Shown in pieces: positions 33,219 through 40,819 of a stretch of 64,000 bases of DNA. The stretch is from Paenibacillus_AR sp051594765 (GTDB lineage Bacteria > Bacillota > Bacilli > Paenibacillales > NBRC-103111), in assembly GCF_051594765.1 (NCBI RefSeq), contig NZ_JBPPGJ010000011.1, positions 158,427 to 222,426 on the forward strand. Reading direction: 5' to 3'. The translations under genes and the position numbers were made by a program. The notes below the pieces were generated by a model. That model was not told the origin of the DNA, made no database searches, and saw only the letters and a program-made list of their open reading frames with translations. Each line of letters starts with the position of its first letter. The stretch's first letter is position 1.

Positions 33219-33340
33219 CGTGCACCTCCACTTCCGTCTCTATAGACCCGCTCCGCATTCAGTCGCATCGTGCACCTCCGCTTCCGTCTCTATAGACCCG
33301 CTCCGCATTCAGTCGCATCGCACACCTCCGCTTCCGCTGC
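33191..33340. repeat. Three tandem 50-bp copies across a gene junction
   Basis: Copies at 33191-33240, 33241-33290 and 33291-33340. Copies 1 and 2 differ by one base; copy 3 differs by two internal bases and its last four. Each copy carries, on the minus strand, a GGAGGTG site, an ATG and a TGA ten bases on (ATGCGACTGA). Copies 2 and 3 each open a 19-codon frame ending in the next copy. Confidence 0.95.
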
Positions 33341-33896
33341 CGTCTCCGGCGGGCACGTGAAGCCGGCTCATCAGGAGGGTGCTGTAGAATTTGCCGTCGG
33401 ACAAGAGCCGGTCGTCCCGGAGGAGCCCCTCGGTTTCAAACCCCAGGCTCCGGTACAGCCGGATGGCCTTGTCATTGGTCTCCAATACGCTCAGGGACAT
33501 CTTGCGGATGCCGCTGCGGTCCGCCCAGGCGATGGAGGCCTGGAGAAGATTTTTGCCGATGCCATGGCCCCAATGCGCCTTCGCCACGCCCACGCCGAAC
33601 TCCACCTTATGGGAGAATCTCCGCAGATACACCCCCTCGCACCTGCAAAATCCGGCGAGCCCCCGACCCGTCTCGGCCACCAGGAACAAGTTCCTCGGCA
33701 GCTCCGAATCCCGGCGGATCAGCTGCCTGAATCCGGCGGCATCGATATAGGCCTCGCCCGGCTCCCGGTCCATATTCTCGGTCTCCCCGTCGATCACAAG
33801 TCTCAGCTCCGACAATGCCTCGGCATCCGTCTCCACCGCAGACCGGACCGTATAGCTTCCTTCCTCGCTCTCAAACACTTGCTCCCGAATGATCAT
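33309..33896 (-). CDS. GNAT N-acetyltransferase with repeat-derived C-terminus
   Basis: 195 residues. Acetyltransferase core: EFGVGVAKAHWGHGIGKNLL (motif A) and LSVLETNDKAIRLYRSLGFETEG (motif B), typical of YjcK/RimI-like enzymes. The last ten residues (GSGSGGVRCD) are read from copy 3 of the 50-bp repeat, whose ATGCGACTGA supplies the stop. Likely co-transcribed with the acetyltransferase at 32667. Substrate unknown. Confidence 0.88.
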   Translation of the reverse strand: MIIREQVFESEEGSYTVRSAVETDAEALSELRLVIDGETENMDREPGEAYIDAAGFRQLIRRDSELPRNLFLVAETGRGLAGFCRCEGVYLRRFSHKVEFGVGVAKAHWGHGIGKNLLQASIAWADRSGIRKMSLSVLETNDKAIRLYRSLGFETEGLLRDDRLLSDGKFYSTLLMSRLHVPAGDGSGSGGVRCD

Positions 33897-34052
33897 GATC
33901 GGCTCCGTTTTTATGCAGGATCAGGCTTTAAAAAACAACTATAACCAAACTCTACCGCCCCAAACCGGTGCAATTCTCATTGACCGCAGGTAAAATAAAG
34001 CAATGCAAAAACGTCACCGTGCCTATCAGCAGGCAACCGGAAAGGGGCCTTC

Positions 34053-35312
34053 ATGAAATTCCGCGATTTTCACCCGAATATTCAAATTCGAATTATCATT
34101 TCCTTCTTCGGCGGATTGATGAGCGTCATGGTCATACCGCTCATGTCCGTCTACTTCTCCCAGCGGCTTGGTGCCGGAATGACCGGCTTCCTGCTCTTCC
34201 TGAACGTGGTCGCCGGGCTGGTCAGCGGGTTCTGCGGCGGCTACATCTCGGACCGGATCGGCCGGAAGCGGCTCATGGTCATCGCCGAAGCGGGCATCCT
34301 GGCCAGCTATGCCCTTGCGGCAGCCAGCAACTCCCCCTGGTTCGAATCCGTCTGGCTCACCTACGTGTCCATTCTGGGCGTGAATGTGTGCTGGGGCATC
34401 TTCGGCCCGAGCTCCGACGCCATGATCCTGGATGTGAGCCGCCCCGAGGAACGCAAGTACATCTACACCATCCAATATTGGAGCCACAATCTCTCCAGCG
34501 CCATTGGAGGCATGATCGGTGCTCTTTTGTTCCAGGATTACCTGTTCGAGCTGCTCCTTGCCTTGACGGCGATGGGCATTCTGTCTACGGCAGCGACCCT
34601 GTTCCTGATCCGGGAGACCTTCTCTCCCGAGCTGGCCGCACGGAAGCAGGAGCAGGCAGCGGGCTGGAGAGACCTGCTTCGGAGCTACCGCATGGTCCTC
34701 GCGGACCGCACCTTCGTGTTCTTCGTTACGGCCAGCATGCTGTTCATCTCCGTGGAATTCCACCTCGGCAACTACGTGAGCGTACGGCTGGCGGATAGCA
34801 TGCCCGTCCAGCACGTGGCCGATTGGTTCGGCCGCTCCATATCCATGGACGGCTTCGCCATGATCGGAGCGCTTCGGACGGAGAATACGCTGCTCGTCGT
34901 CCTGCTCTCCCTGCTAGCCAGACAGCTCCTGGGCCGCATCCGCGATTCCCATATGCTGTACGGGGGACTGGCCCTGTATGTCTGCGGCTATGCGTTCATC
35001 TCCTATTCCGACCGGGCGTGGCCCCTCCTCATCGCCATGCTGATCGCCACCCTGGGCGAGGTGGTCTACGTGCCGGTCCAGCAGGCATTCCTGGGCGATA
35101 TTCCGCCCAAGGAGTCCCGCAGCACCTATATGGCCTTCTACGGACTGAGCTTCCAGGGCGCTTGGATGATCTCCTCGCTCATGGTTATGATCGGCGGCCT
35201 GCTGCAGGCCGGGGTCATCGGGCTGCTGGTGCTTTCCTGCGGAGCCGGCGGCATTCTGATGATGGTGGCCATCATGAGGGAGCTGCGCCAACGCCGGGCC
35301 ACGGCGGAATAA
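34053..35312 (+). CDS. MFS transporter, 12 membrane segments
   Basis: 419 residues with the MFS fold: LMSVMVIPLMSVYFSQRLG first helix pair and motif A as GGYISDRIGRKRL. The mid-loop and EVVYVPVQQAFLGDIPPKESR resemble multidrug or sugar efflux members (MdtH/YfmO-like). AAAGGGG lies before the ATG. It ends 3 bases before the convergent Nudix gene with no terminator between, so transcripts must overlap. Substrate unknown. Confidence 0.88.
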   Translation: MKFRDFHPNIQIRIIISFFGGLMSVMVIPLMSVYFSQRLGAGMTGFLLFLNVVAGLVSGFCGGYISDRIGRKRLMVIAEAGILASYALAAASNSPWFESVWLTYVSILGVNVCWGIFGPSSDAMILDVSRPEERKYIYTIQYWSHNLSSAIGGMIGALLFQDYLFELLLALTAMGILSTAATLFLIRETFSPELAARKQEQAAGWRDLLRSYRMVLADRTFVFFVTASMLFISVEFHLGNYVSVRLADSMPVQHVADWFGRSISMDGFAMIGALRTENTLLVVLLSLLARQLLGRIRDSHMLYGGLALYVCGYAFISYSDRAWPLLIAMLIATLGEVVYVPVQQAFLGDIPPKESRSTYMAFYGLSFQGAWMISSLMVMIGGLLQAGVIGLLVLSCGAGGILMMVAIMRELRQRRATAE

Positions 35313-35315
35313 TTC

Positions 35316-35756
35316 CTAACGGGACTCCCCCGGCTCCGGCCGAGCGGCCTGCCGGATCTTCTCCAGCAGGAACGGCTGAATCTGCGGGTAGGTCAACGCC
35401 TCCGGCTCTCCGTCGAAGAACGCCACCTCCCCGATCTCCGAATCCGGCAGGTCACCCAGCTCGTCCACCTCGGCATAGAACAAGCCGCCGAAGCTCTCGG
35501 CGCCGCCTTCGGGCGTTACCGAGTAGAGACAGACGGGAACCTGCCGGTACCGGACGGCTCCCGTCTCCTCATAGAGCTCCCGCCGGGCCGTCTCCAGGAT
35601 GGCCTCACCCGGCTCCCTCCGCCCGCCGGGCATCTCCCAGGTTACCCGCTCCTTGTGCCGGACCCAGATCCAGCCTCCCCGGTATCGAGCAGCCGTAACG
35701 GCATAGAACAGCTTCGCATCCTCCACCGAACCGATGTCGTAAAACCTCACCTTCAT
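35316..35756 (-). CDS. Nudix hydrolase
   Basis: 146 residues. Complete Nudix box GGRREPGEAILETARRELYE followed by ETGA (GX5EX7REUXEEXGU), placing the Mg-binding glutamates correctly. The RBS AGGAGG, 9 bases before the ATG at 35756, fixes this start; the open frame further upstream is not used. Such enzymes remove oxidised or modified nucleotides; the substrate is not predictable. It may be co-regulated with the divergent LuxR-type gene only by position. Confidence 0.9.
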   Translation of the reverse strand: MKVRFYDIGSVEDAKLFYAVTAARYRGGWIWVRHKERVTWEMPGGRREPGEAILETARRELYEETGAVRYRQVPVCLYSVTPEGGAESFGGLFYAEVDELGDLPDSEIGEVAFFDGEPEALTYPQIQPFLLEKIRQAARPEPGESR

Positions 35757-35883
35757 CCTTCCCGTCCTCCTTGCCACGCGGATACAAACCCAAAACAAGC
35801 CGAATCTATTGTAGAATTCGTTCCACTCCGGACCATTCCCTCCCAGTGCCATAACCTCCCCAAAATTGTTGCAGCAGGGGTCA

Positions 35884-35913
35884 TTGACAGTTTTCTCCAT
35901 CCATCCTTATAAT
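35884..35913 (+). promoter_or_regulatory. Near-consensus promoter of the STAND-LuxR gene
   Basis: TTGACA (35884-35889), 18-base spacer, TATAAT (35908-35913). It gives a leader of about 60 bases. Confidence 0.75.
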
Positions 35914-35981
35914 CGTTATCAACAAAGACTTGACATAAGAGAGAGAACCTACCGGATTAACCTGGGCATAGGAGGACATGA

Positions 35982-38051
35982 ATGGACGGAATGACGGAAA
36001 TCATGCCGCCGGAGGGCGGCGAGGACCACAAGGGACGGGAGCGCACCGTTGGCCGGGACCGGGAGCTGGCACTATTCCGGGAGCAGCTTCAGTCGGGTCC
36101 GGGAGCCGGCCGCCGCCTCTTGAACGTATACGGCACCGGCGGCGTCGGCAAGAGCCATCTGCTGGACGAATTCCGCCGGCTTACCCGTCTAGCCGGCGGC
36201 GCCTTCTATCTGCTGAACAGCCGGGACTTCCCGCCGAAGCCCCAGGAATTCTGCCTGCACCTGCTCCGGCTCGCCCAGCCGGAAGCCGATGATCCGGCCG
36301 AGCCGCTTCCCCGGCTGGCCATCCGCTGCCAGCGTCTCTTCTCGGAGGCTGCGGCCCGCGGCAAAACCATCCTCGCCCTGGACACCTTCGAGGAGATGGG
36401 CGAGCTGGAGGGCTGGCTCCGTGACGAATTCCTGCCTGGACTCCATCCGGACATCTTCCTCATCGTCTCCGGTCGCTATCCTCTTCAATCCGCATGGCTG
36501 TCCTCCCCCGGCTGGAGAAGAGCCATCATAAGGCTTCCCCTGTCGGACCTGGACTACTTCAGTGTCCGCGATTACCTCCTGCATGCCGGCATCCAGAGTG
36601 ATGAGGCTGTCCACCAGATCTGGCTCAAGACCAAGGGCCATCCCCTAACTCTCTCCCTCTTCGCCGCCACCACCCTGACCGAATCCTGGTGCAGCCTGCC
36701 CGGCTACGGCTCCTATAGCTGTTCCGACCGCGACGAGGTGTTCGATCACGTGGTCCGCACCTGGCTGAAGGAGGTTCCCGACGCAGGTCTGCGGGAGCTG
36801 GTGGAGGCCACCGCCGTGCTGGGGCACTTCAACCAGGAGCTGCTTGCCTTCGTGCTGGACCGGGAGGTGCCTACGGATCTGTTCCGCCGGCTGACGGGGC
36901 TGTCCTTCATCCGCCGGGTGGATCGGGGCTGGCTCCTCCATGACCTGATGCGGGACGCCGTCTGCAGCGAGCTCCGGGCTCGTGCGCCATCCCGCTTCGG
37001 AGAGCTGTGGAGCCGGTGCGTGCTCTTTACCTACAACCGGATCATGGAGCTATCCGCCCGGAAGCGCCCCATCTCTTGGGAGTGCAGCGAGTGGTTCTAC
37101 TACGTGGGCGACCATCTGATCCGGGAGTTCTTCTACCAGCGGTTCTCCCCCATCCATTCCGAGCCTCTCTCGCCAGCCAACTGGTCCGAGGCGGAGGCGT
37201 ACATCCGGATGCGCCACGAAACGGCACAGGACGCCCACCTGGTCTTCTACCATCCGGATACCGGAGAACGGACGGAATATTACATCAAGCGCAGGGAGAG
37301 CCTGCTGACGCTCCGCCACGTCCACTTGGAGGAGCTCTACGCCCTGGACCCCGGCATTGTCCGTCTGATCCGCGGCCCCCAGGGATCGGTCATCGGCTTG
37401 TCGGCCATCATCCCCATCAACGGCCGGACCTTGGACTACCTGCGGACCGAGCCTCTGTCCGCCTGCTATTTTGGCCGGTTGAACGAGTCCCAGCTGAAGG
37501 AGATGCGGGTCGCTCCGGACTCCCGCTTCGGATACTTCGTCAAGACCATCGACATCCCGAATTTCGCGGACCATTCCATGCGGACGGCCGCCGGTCTCAC
37601 CTTCATGTCCCTAATGCTGTCCGCCGGCTTCATCGTGGCGGCCCCGCCGGCGAATCCTTTTTTCCAATCGATCCATGTCCGGTTGGGCTGCGAGGAGACG
37701 AAGGACATCCTCCATACCGACTACGACGGCGTCACGCCCACGCCTCTGTTCGTGCTCGACACCCGGGGCGCCAAGCTGCACCAGTATCTGAACCGGATGC
37801 TGGCTTCCTTCGGCCTCCAGCCGGGGGGGATGGCAGCCCGGGAGACTGCGCCCGAGCCGGAGCAGCCGCTCTTAACCGAACGGGAGCGATGCGTGGTCCG
37901 GCTGACGGCCGAGGGCAAGACCAACCAGGAGATTGCGAACGAGCTGTATATTGAAGAGGTGACGGTTAAGAAGCATCTGACGGCCATCTTTCGCAAGCTG
38001 GAGGTGAAGAGCCGGACCCAGCTGATCCATAAGCTCCAGAAGCGGATCTGA
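35982..38051 (+). CDS. STAND-type ATPase regulator with C-terminal LuxR helix-turn-helix
   Basis: 689 residues. Residues 30-330 are an AAA/STAND ATPase: Walker A GTGGVGKS at 51-58, Walker B-like TILALDTFEEM. A 300-residue middle region without visible repeats probably senses the signal. The end (about 625-689) is a LuxR helix-turn-helix: LTERERCVVRLTAEGKTNQE, then ELYIEEVTVKKHLTAIFRKL. AGGAGG lies 6 bases before the ATG. Single gene with a strong promoter and a terminator at 38074. MalT-like behaviour (ligand plus ATP activates) is expected; the target genes are unknown. Confidence 0.88.
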   Translation: MDGMTEIMPPEGGEDHKGRERTVGRDRELALFREQLQSGPGAGRRLLNVYGTGGVGKSHLLDEFRRLTRLAGGAFYLLNSRDFPPKPQEFCLHLLRLAQPEADDPAEPLPRLAIRCQRLFSEAAARGKTILALDTFEEMGELEGWLRDEFLPGLHPDIFLIVSGRYPLQSAWLSSPGWRRAIIRLPLSDLDYFSVRDYLLHAGIQSDEAVHQIWLKTKGHPLTLSLFAATTLTESWCSLPGYGSYSCSDRDEVFDHVVRTWLKEVPDAGLRELVEATAVLGHFNQELLAFVLDREVPTDLFRRLTGLSFIRRVDRGWLLHDLMRDAVCSELRARAPSRFGELWSRCVLFTYNRIMELSARKRPISWECSEWFYYVGDHLIREFFYQRFSPIHSEPLSPANWSEAEAYIRMRHETAQDAHLVFYHPDTGERTEYYIKRRESLLTLRHVHLEELYALDPGIVRLIRGPQGSVIGLSAIIPINGRTLDYLRTEPLSACYFGRLNESQLKEMRVAPDSRFGYFVKTIDIPNFADHSMRTAAGLTFMSLMLSAGFIVAAPPANPFFQSIHVRLGCEETKDILHTDYDGVTPTPLFVLDTRGAKLHQYLNRMLASFGLQPGGMAARETAPEPEQPLLTERERCVVRLTAEGKTNQEIANELYIEEVTVKKHLTAIFRKLEVKSRTQLIHKLQKRI

Positions 38052-38073
38052 CGAACCGTACTGGAGCACGAAG

Positions 38074-38120
38074 ACACGCGCCGCTGCGGGAATATCCGGG
38101 CTGCGCGTGTTTGATTTTTA
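38074..38120 (+). terminator. Terminator of the STAND-LuxR gene
   Basis: ACACGCGC (38074) pairs with GCGCGTGT (38103-38110), with inner pairing, followed by TTGATTTTT. Confidence 0.75.
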
Positions 38121-38190
38121 GCGGGAGTATACCGGCGCTTTTCGCCTTTTCTTCTACCTTCGGATAATATAGCGTTCATTGTACTCGTGC

Positions 38191-38207
38191 TAACATAAGA
38201 AATGTTA
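38191..38207. promoter_or_regulatory. Operator-like inverted repeat before the DUF2269 gene
   Basis: TAACAT, AAGAA, ATGTTA: perfect 6-bp arms, 27 bases before the ATG at 38234. No regulator assigned. Confidence 0.35.
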
Positions 38208-38233
38208 TTAATCCCGTATCGAGGTGAAACGCT

Positions 38234-38686
38234 ATGTCTTTCCTGGTTCTTCTTCATGCCATGGCCGCCGTCCTGGGGGTCGGGCCGACCTTCTTCATCC
38301 ATACCATCTTCCGGAGGCAGCAAAATGTCGGCCAGCTTCGGCATTCTCTCGGCTTCGCCCAAAAGCTGGAGCTGTTCCCCAAAATCGGAGGCAGCCTGGC
38401 CGTCCTGACGGGCATCGTGCTGGTCATCGTCTCCGACTGGTCCTTCAAGCAGCTGTGGATCACCGCAAGCCTGGCGCTCTATGTCCTGATTCAGATCGTG
38501 GCCGTCGGCCTCGCCGCTCCCAAGGTGAAGCAGCTGATCGGCTGGGTCCGCGAGACGAAGCTGGCGGACAGCCAGGCGCTGCCCTCCGAGCAATCCGCTC
38601 TGGTGGCGCGGACCAACTCGCTATATTGGCTGACCACCGTGATGGGAGCCACCCTTTTTATGCTGATGTTCTATAAACCGATGTAG
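38234..38686 (+). CDS. DUF2269-like four-helix membrane protein
   Basis: 150 residues, four hydrophobic segments (about 3-22, 50-70, 76-96 and 128-147). The start SFLVLLHAMAAVLGVGPTFF with a membrane His, and the conserved middle, fit the DUF2269/CopD-like integral membrane group, possibly haem or copper related. GAGGTGA lies 7 bases before the ATG. The next gene begins 14 bp downstream and has a copper-amine-oxidase-N stalk, so the two are co-transcribed. Confidence 0.75.
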   Translation: MSFLVLLHAMAAVLGVGPTFFIHTIFRRQQNVGQLRHSLGFAQKLELFPKIGGSLAVLTGIVLVIVSDWSFKQLWITASLALYVLIQIVAVGLAAPKVKQLIGWVRETKLADSQALPSEQSALVARTNSLYWLTTVMGATLFMLMFYKPM

Positions 38687-38700
38687 AGGAGACCGATACC

Positions 38701-39456
38701 ATGCGCAGATCAATCACCACCCTTGCATTAGCCCTCTCCCTCCTGGGAGGCGGGACCGCCCTGGCCCACGGCACGGAGGGCGCGCAAGCCCAACCGGCAG
38801 CCCCTTCTGCCGCCGTACCGGCCCCTGTTAAGAACGCGGACGGGCCGCTGACTGTCCTGATCAACGGGGTGCCCGTCCAATCCCCGGCCAATCACGTGAA
38901 CACGGATGGGAAAACCTACGTGTCCGTGCAAGCCTTCGCGGCCATCGCTGGAGTCGAAGCCGAGTTCGGAGACGGCGGCCGGACGGCGGCCGTCGGAGGC
39001 GTGCTGCTTGCAGACTTGGAGCGTACCGGCGGCGTCCTAACAGCCTGGGTCCGCGACTTGGCCAAGGCCATCGGCGCCCAGAGCGTCACCTGGGACGAAG
39101 CGGCATCGGAGGCGTACGTTCTCTACCTGCCCAAGGGCTCCATCCAGTTGGATCAGATTCCGGTCCCGAAGATGGGCGAGCACTGGGCCAACCCCCAAGC
39201 CGGCGACATGCCGACCGGCCCCATCTACGGCGTCTACAAGGGCAAGCTCGTCTTCCTCGAGTACATGATCGACCAGAAGGACTTCATCGACGGCAAGAAT
39301 CACGTGAATCTGGCGGGCATGAAGCAGGTGCCTATGCCCTCCGTCGTCCAGACCGATATCGAGTTCCAGCCCAAGGGCCACCCCGGCATGGAGATTCCCC
39401 ATTACGACATCCACCTGTATTTCATCTCCGATGAGGAGCAGCAGGCCATCCATTAA
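38701..39456 (+). CDS. Secreted protein with copper amine oxidase N-like stalk
   Basis: 251 residues. Signal peptide 1-22 (ending ALAHG), an Ala/Pro linker, then a copper-amine-oxidase-N-like domain (about 52-135: VLINGVPVQSPANHVNTDGK, YVSVQAFAAIAGVE) that in Paenibacillus is a common stalk without catalytic role. The C-terminal half (about 150-250, GEHWANPQAGDMPTGPIYGV then DIEFQPKGHPGMEIPHYDIH) is His-rich and resembles DUF5602/TTHB210-type proteins, possibly metal binding. Coupled to the DUF2269 gene. Confidence 0.75.
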   Translation: MRRSITTLALALSLLGGGTALAHGTEGAQAQPAAPSAAVPAPVKNADGPLTVLINGVPVQSPANHVNTDGKTYVSVQAFAAIAGVEAEFGDGGRTAAVGGVLLADLERTGGVLTAWVRDLAKAIGAQSVTWDEAASEAYVLYLPKGSIQLDQIPVPKMGEHWANPQAGDMPTGPIYGVYKGKLVFLEYMIDQKDFIDGKNHVNLAGMKQVPMPSVVQTDIEFQPKGHPGMEIPHYDIHLYFISDEEQQAIH

Positions 39457-39503
39457 AAAAGAGCCCCCGTCAGGGCCCCGGAATTCCGGGTGCTTGGCGG
39501 GGG
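39455..39503 (-). terminator. Terminator of the MFS gene, overlapping its coding end
   Basis: On the minus strand CCCCCG (39503-39498), an inner CCCGGAATTCCGGG dyad, CGGGGG (39469-39464), then CTCTTTTTT. It overlaps the last codons of the MFS gene and lies just after the convergent plus-strand stop. Confidence 0.8.
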
Positions 39504-40678
39504 TTCGCAGCTTGCAGGGCATCCGCCGGGCGGTAGACCGCAGCCAGCAGGACATATCCAAGCAGGGCGGCGGCCAGCACGTAGAACATGCCGGACGGCG
39601 AGACGTATTGGATGACCGAGCCCCCGATATTGGGGCCGGCGATGGAGGCCATGCCGAAGGTCAGCGAGGACAGGACGCTCAGCGTCGGCAGAAGGGACTT
39701 GGGCAGGAGATCCACTCCGTAGCTCATGCCGAGGGAGGAGATGGAGCCGACCACCGCTCCGGCGGCGGCGAAGAGGCTGAGCAGCAGGACGGGATGCCCG
39801 GCCGCCGCCGGCATCAGCGCGAATAACAGAGCGCCCAAGGACATGACGGCCATGAGCACCTTTTTGCGGCCGATGCGGTCGCCCCAGACGCCCAGCGGAA
39901 TCTGCAGGACCAGACTGCCGAAGACGAAGGCGAACAGGATGATTCCCACCCAATCGGCCTCCAGCCCGGTCCGCTGCCCGAAAATGGGGAAGCTCGCCGT
40001 CAGCATGGATTCCATGAAGGCGTAGAGCGCGTTCGGGACCAGGGCCAAGAGAGCCAGCCGGAGGGTGCGGAGGAACCGCCCTCCCTGCTTCGCCTCCTGC
40101 TCCGGCGGAGCCGGCCGGTCGTTGCCGGCCCGGGCGATCACCGCCATGGCGGCGGCGAACAGAAGCGAGGCGGCGGCGAAGGGCAGCGCCGTGTCGAACC
40201 GCAGCAGGCTGACGCCCAGCGGACCGATGCCGAAGCCCACGCCGTATGCCATGCCGTACATGGAGATGTAGCGGCCCCGCAGCCGTGCAGGCGTCGCCGA
40301 CATGATCCACAGCTGCGAGGCGAAGTGCAGGGACGTGATCCCGACTCCCGTCAGCAGGCGCAGCAGCAGCCAGTAGATCATGGAGCTGCCCAGCGGGTAC
40401 AGCGCCAGCATGACGGTGACGGTCCACCCGCCGGCCAGAATGACCGGCTTGTAGCCGAACCGCCGGATGGGCCTTCCCACGAACAGAGACGTCCCCATCA
40501 TCCCCACGTACAGAGCGGCGGAATTCAGCCCGTTCATGGAAGGGGATACGCCCCGGAGCTCCTGCAGATACGATAAGAGCGGCAGCAGCAGCCCTTGGGC
40601 CGTCCCCGCTATGATGCACACAAAAAGAATCACCGACAGCAGCCGGCGGTCCATGGTTTCCAACGGATCTTGGGACAT
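39470..40678 (-). CDS. MFS transporter, 12 membrane segments
   Basis: 402 residues. Helices 1-2 with LPLLSYLQELRGVSPSMNGL, motif A-like FVGRPIRRFGYKPVI and the repeat VWGDRIGRKKVL in the second half. Resembles YfkF/YttB-like efflux proteins of Bacilli. The ATG at 40678 has AAGGAGAG 7 bases upstream; the nine codons further upstream lack a site. Single gene. Substrate unknown. Confidence 0.88.
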   Translation of the reverse strand: MSQDPLETMDRRLLSVILFVCIIAGTAQGLLLPLLSYLQELRGVSPSMNGLNSAALYVGMMGTSLFVGRPIRRFGYKPVILAGGWTVTVMLALYPLGSSMIYWLLLRLLTGVGITSLHFASQLWIMSATPARLRGRYISMYGMAYGVGFGIGPLGVSLLRFDTALPFAAASLLFAAAMAVIARAGNDRPAPPEQEAKQGGRFLRTLRLALLALVPNALYAFMESMLTASFPIFGQRTGLEADWVGIILFAFVFGSLVLQIPLGVWGDRIGRKKVLMAVMSLGALLFALMPAAAGHPVLLLSLFAAAGAVVGSISSLGMSYGVDLLPKSLLPTLSVLSSLTFGMASIAGPNIGGSVIQYVSPSGMFYVLAAALLGYVLLAAVYRPADALQAANPRQAPGIPGP

Positions 40679-40784
40679 GTAGAATCTCTCCTTCAACCGT
40701 CCCATTATACCATGGGGGACGCCGGAATTGTACGGCGGTTAATTGGGGGGCGGACCCACGGCAAGGGACCGGACCGCGCATGCA

Positions 40785-40816
40785 TAAAGGCCGCATCCGG
40801 TTAGGGATGCGGCCTT
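40785..40816 (-). terminator. Terminator of the histidine kinase gene
   Basis: AAGGCCGCATCC (40787-40798) pairs perfectly with GGATGCGGCCTT (40805-40816), loop of six; TTTATG follows on the minus strand. Confidence 0.75.
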
Positions 40817-40819
40817 AGC

